A DNA stretch of 43,999 nucleotides from Clostridiaceae bacterium AF10-41 (GTDB lineage: Bacteria > Bacillota > Clostridia > Clostridiales > Clostridiaceae): contig JAQCTH010000029.1 in NCBI GenBank assembly GCA_027686065.1, forward strand, positions 1-43,999, in the 5' to 3' direction. The position numbers and the translations under genes were made by a program. The notes under the pieces were generated by a model. That model was given only the letters and a program-made list of their open reading frames with translations. It made no database searches and was not told the DNA's origin. Of the stretch, positions 42,862 to 43,999 are shown piece by piece (the stretch's first letter is position 1; every line of letters begins with the position of its first letter).

Positions 42862-43999
42862 ATGTTATTAAGTATTGCAATGATTGTAAAAAATGAAGAA
42901 AATAATTTGCCGAAAACATTAGAAGCTTTAAAAACTTTAAAGAATAAAATAGATCATGAAATAGTAATAGTAGATACAGGAAGTAATGATAATACATTAA
43001 ATATAGCAAAGAAATATACAAATAGAGTGTATGAAAAGGAGTGGACAGGAAACTTTGCACAAATGAGAAATTATAGTATAAATAAGTGCAAGGGTGATTG
43101 GATATTAATATTAGATGCCGATGAAGTTTTAGAAAATCCTAATGAAATGATAAGTTTTTTTAAAGAAAAAGATATTAAGAAATTTAACTCAGCAACTCTT
43201 AAATTTAAAAATATGCTTTCTGATAAAGAAGATGATTATTTAATTGGAACTTTAGTAAGATTATTTAGAAATAAAAAAGAATTCTATTATCAAGGAAGGG
43301 TACATGAACAACCAAAGGTATTACAACCTACGAAGTTAACTAATATAACATTATTACATTATGGATATTCAAGAGAATCTTTTAATCTTATGAATTATAA
43401 ATATGAAAGAAATTTAAACTTATTACTAGAAGATTTAAAAGAGGATAATAATAATCCGTATACTCATTTTCAATTAGCTCAAACCTATGGAATGGCCAAT
43501 ATCCAGGATAAAGCTTTTGAAAGTGTGACTAAAGCTTATAACTTAGTAGAGAATAAAGATAATAAGGGAAAGTACTTATATATATATCATTTATTAGCTA
43601 TGTATTTAAACTCTAGTGGAGAATATGAAAAGGCGATAGAATTAAGCAAAGAAGCTCTTACATATAGAAAAGATCATTTAGACTTTTACTATTTCATAGC
43701 AAAGGCATACAGTTTTTTAAATAAATATGATGAAGCAGAATATTATTATGATGAATATTTTAAACTTTACAAAAAATTAGAAGATGGATATTTGGTAGAT
43801 GATATAAGCGTAGGAAATATGTCCTTTGCTAGAATAAAAGAAATGTTAAAAGATAGATTTGTTCTTGCATTTAAAAATAAGGATTATGATTACATAATTA
43901 AAAATTATAGAAGTTATAAAGACAACGATATTGAAGATATATTAATATATACTTTCATAAAAAAAGAAGAATATACAAAAATATTTGAGTTCTATAAAG
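42862..43999 (+). CDS. GT2 glycosyltransferase with C-terminal TPR-like repeats (3' end cut by window)
   Basis: An open frame of 379 codons runs from ATG 42862 (AAAGGAGAGA upstream) past the end of the window without a stop. The N-terminal 230 residues are a small soluble GT-A domain: LSIAMIVKNEENNLPKTLEAL, VIVDTGSNDNT, the metal motif in ILDADEVLE, and RLFRNKKEFYYQGRVHEQ. This fits the SunS/WcaA-like GT2 group. The remainder has helical repeats of TPR type (HFQLAQTYGM, YLNSSGEYEKAIELSKEAL, FYYFIAKAYSFLNKYDEAEYYYDEYF). Similar proteins modify peptides or proteins. The position just after the flagellins suggests flagellin glycosylation; this is inference. Confidence 0.85.
   Translation, partial: MLLSIAMIVKNEENNLPKTLEALKTLKNKIDHEIVIVDTGSNDNTLNIAKKYTNRVYEKEWTGNFAQMRNYSINKCKGDWILILDADEVLENPNEMISFFKEKDIKKFNSATLKFKNMLSDKEDDYLIGTLVRLFRNKKEFYYQGRVHEQPKVLQPTKLTNITLLHYGYSRESFNLMNYKYERNLNLLLEDLKEDNNNPYTHFQLAQTYGMANIQDKAFESVTKAYNLVENKDNKGKYLYIYHLLAMYLNSSGEYEKAIELSKEALTYRKDHLDFYYFIAKAYSFLNKYDEAEYYYDEYFKLYKKLEDGYLVDDISVGNMSFARIKEMLKDRFVLAFKNKDYDYIIKNYRSYKDNDIEDILIYTFIKKEEYTKIFEFYK

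Noticed and set aside
42860..43060. Minus-strand open frame opposite the start of the last gene
   Set aside because: The plus-strand frame encodes a clear GT2 domain with a good ribosome site and runs off the window; the minus-strand frame is its shadow.

Overview
The window is strongly AT-rich chromosomal DNA from a motile, spore-forming, obligately anaerobic Firmicute, most likely Clostridium sensu stricto. The evidence is an alpha/beta-type small acid-soluble spore protein, a homodimeric pyruvate:ferredoxin oxidoreductase next to a flavodoxin, a Clostridium-type glutamate dehydrogenase, FliY-type chemotaxis and flagellar switch genes, strong AGGAGG ribosome binding sites and AT-rich codon use. 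I see no tRNA, rRNA, CRISPR array, prophage or transposase gene. Almost every gene is on the + strand; the spore protein gene is the exception.

Region 1 (1-22.4 kb) is housekeeping DNA in short transcription units separated by clear terminators. In order it holds a truncated rhomboid protease, a membrane protein, gdhA, a processive GT2 glycosyltransferase, a topoisomerase IV-like parE-parC pair followed by a DJ-1/PfpI protein and recJ, ssp (minus strand), murG, flavodoxin, PFOR (nifJ), a DUF1292 protein with a Cys/His-rich head, a PHP phosphoesterase, an aspartate aminotransferase, a HAD-IB hydrolase and a class IV aminotransferase.

Region 2 (22.5-32.2 kb) is one tightly packed chemotaxis and switch operon: fapA-cheW-cheD-cheB-cheR-cheA-cheC-cheY-cheW-fliM-fliY. 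It ends at a terminator (32215-32239). It supplies receptor methylation (CheR, a receiver-less CheB), deamidation (CheD), the kinase and response regulator (CheA, CheY), two CheW couplers, two CheY-P phosphatases (CheC, FliY) and the switch proteins FliM and FliY.

Region 3 (32.2-44.0 kb) is the late flagellar block: flgM-flgN-flgK-flgL-fliW-(repeat element)-csrA-flaG-98-aa protein-fliS-fliD-fliT-hag1-hag2-glycosyltransferase. A near-consensus sigma-28 promoter precedes flgM and another, one base shorter in spacing, precedes hag1. Both flagellin leaders carry a hairpin with a CsrA recognition sequence (GACAAGGATGTC) just upstream of a GGA-containing Shine-Dalgarno, and fliW and csrA lie in the same block. 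This looks like a complete FliW-CsrA-flagellin homeostasis circuit together with FlgM/sigma-28 control.

The least expected features are four. The two short tandem flagellins carry cysteines. Their mRNA 3' hairpins show a compensatory base-pair change. Inverted-repeat intergenic elements sit at the fliY/flgM and fliW/csrA junctions. A GT2-TPR gene after the flagellins runs off the window end and may be a flagellin glycosyltransferase. I did not find a clearly new multi-gene system; the novelty is in regulation and protein variants within a known locus.
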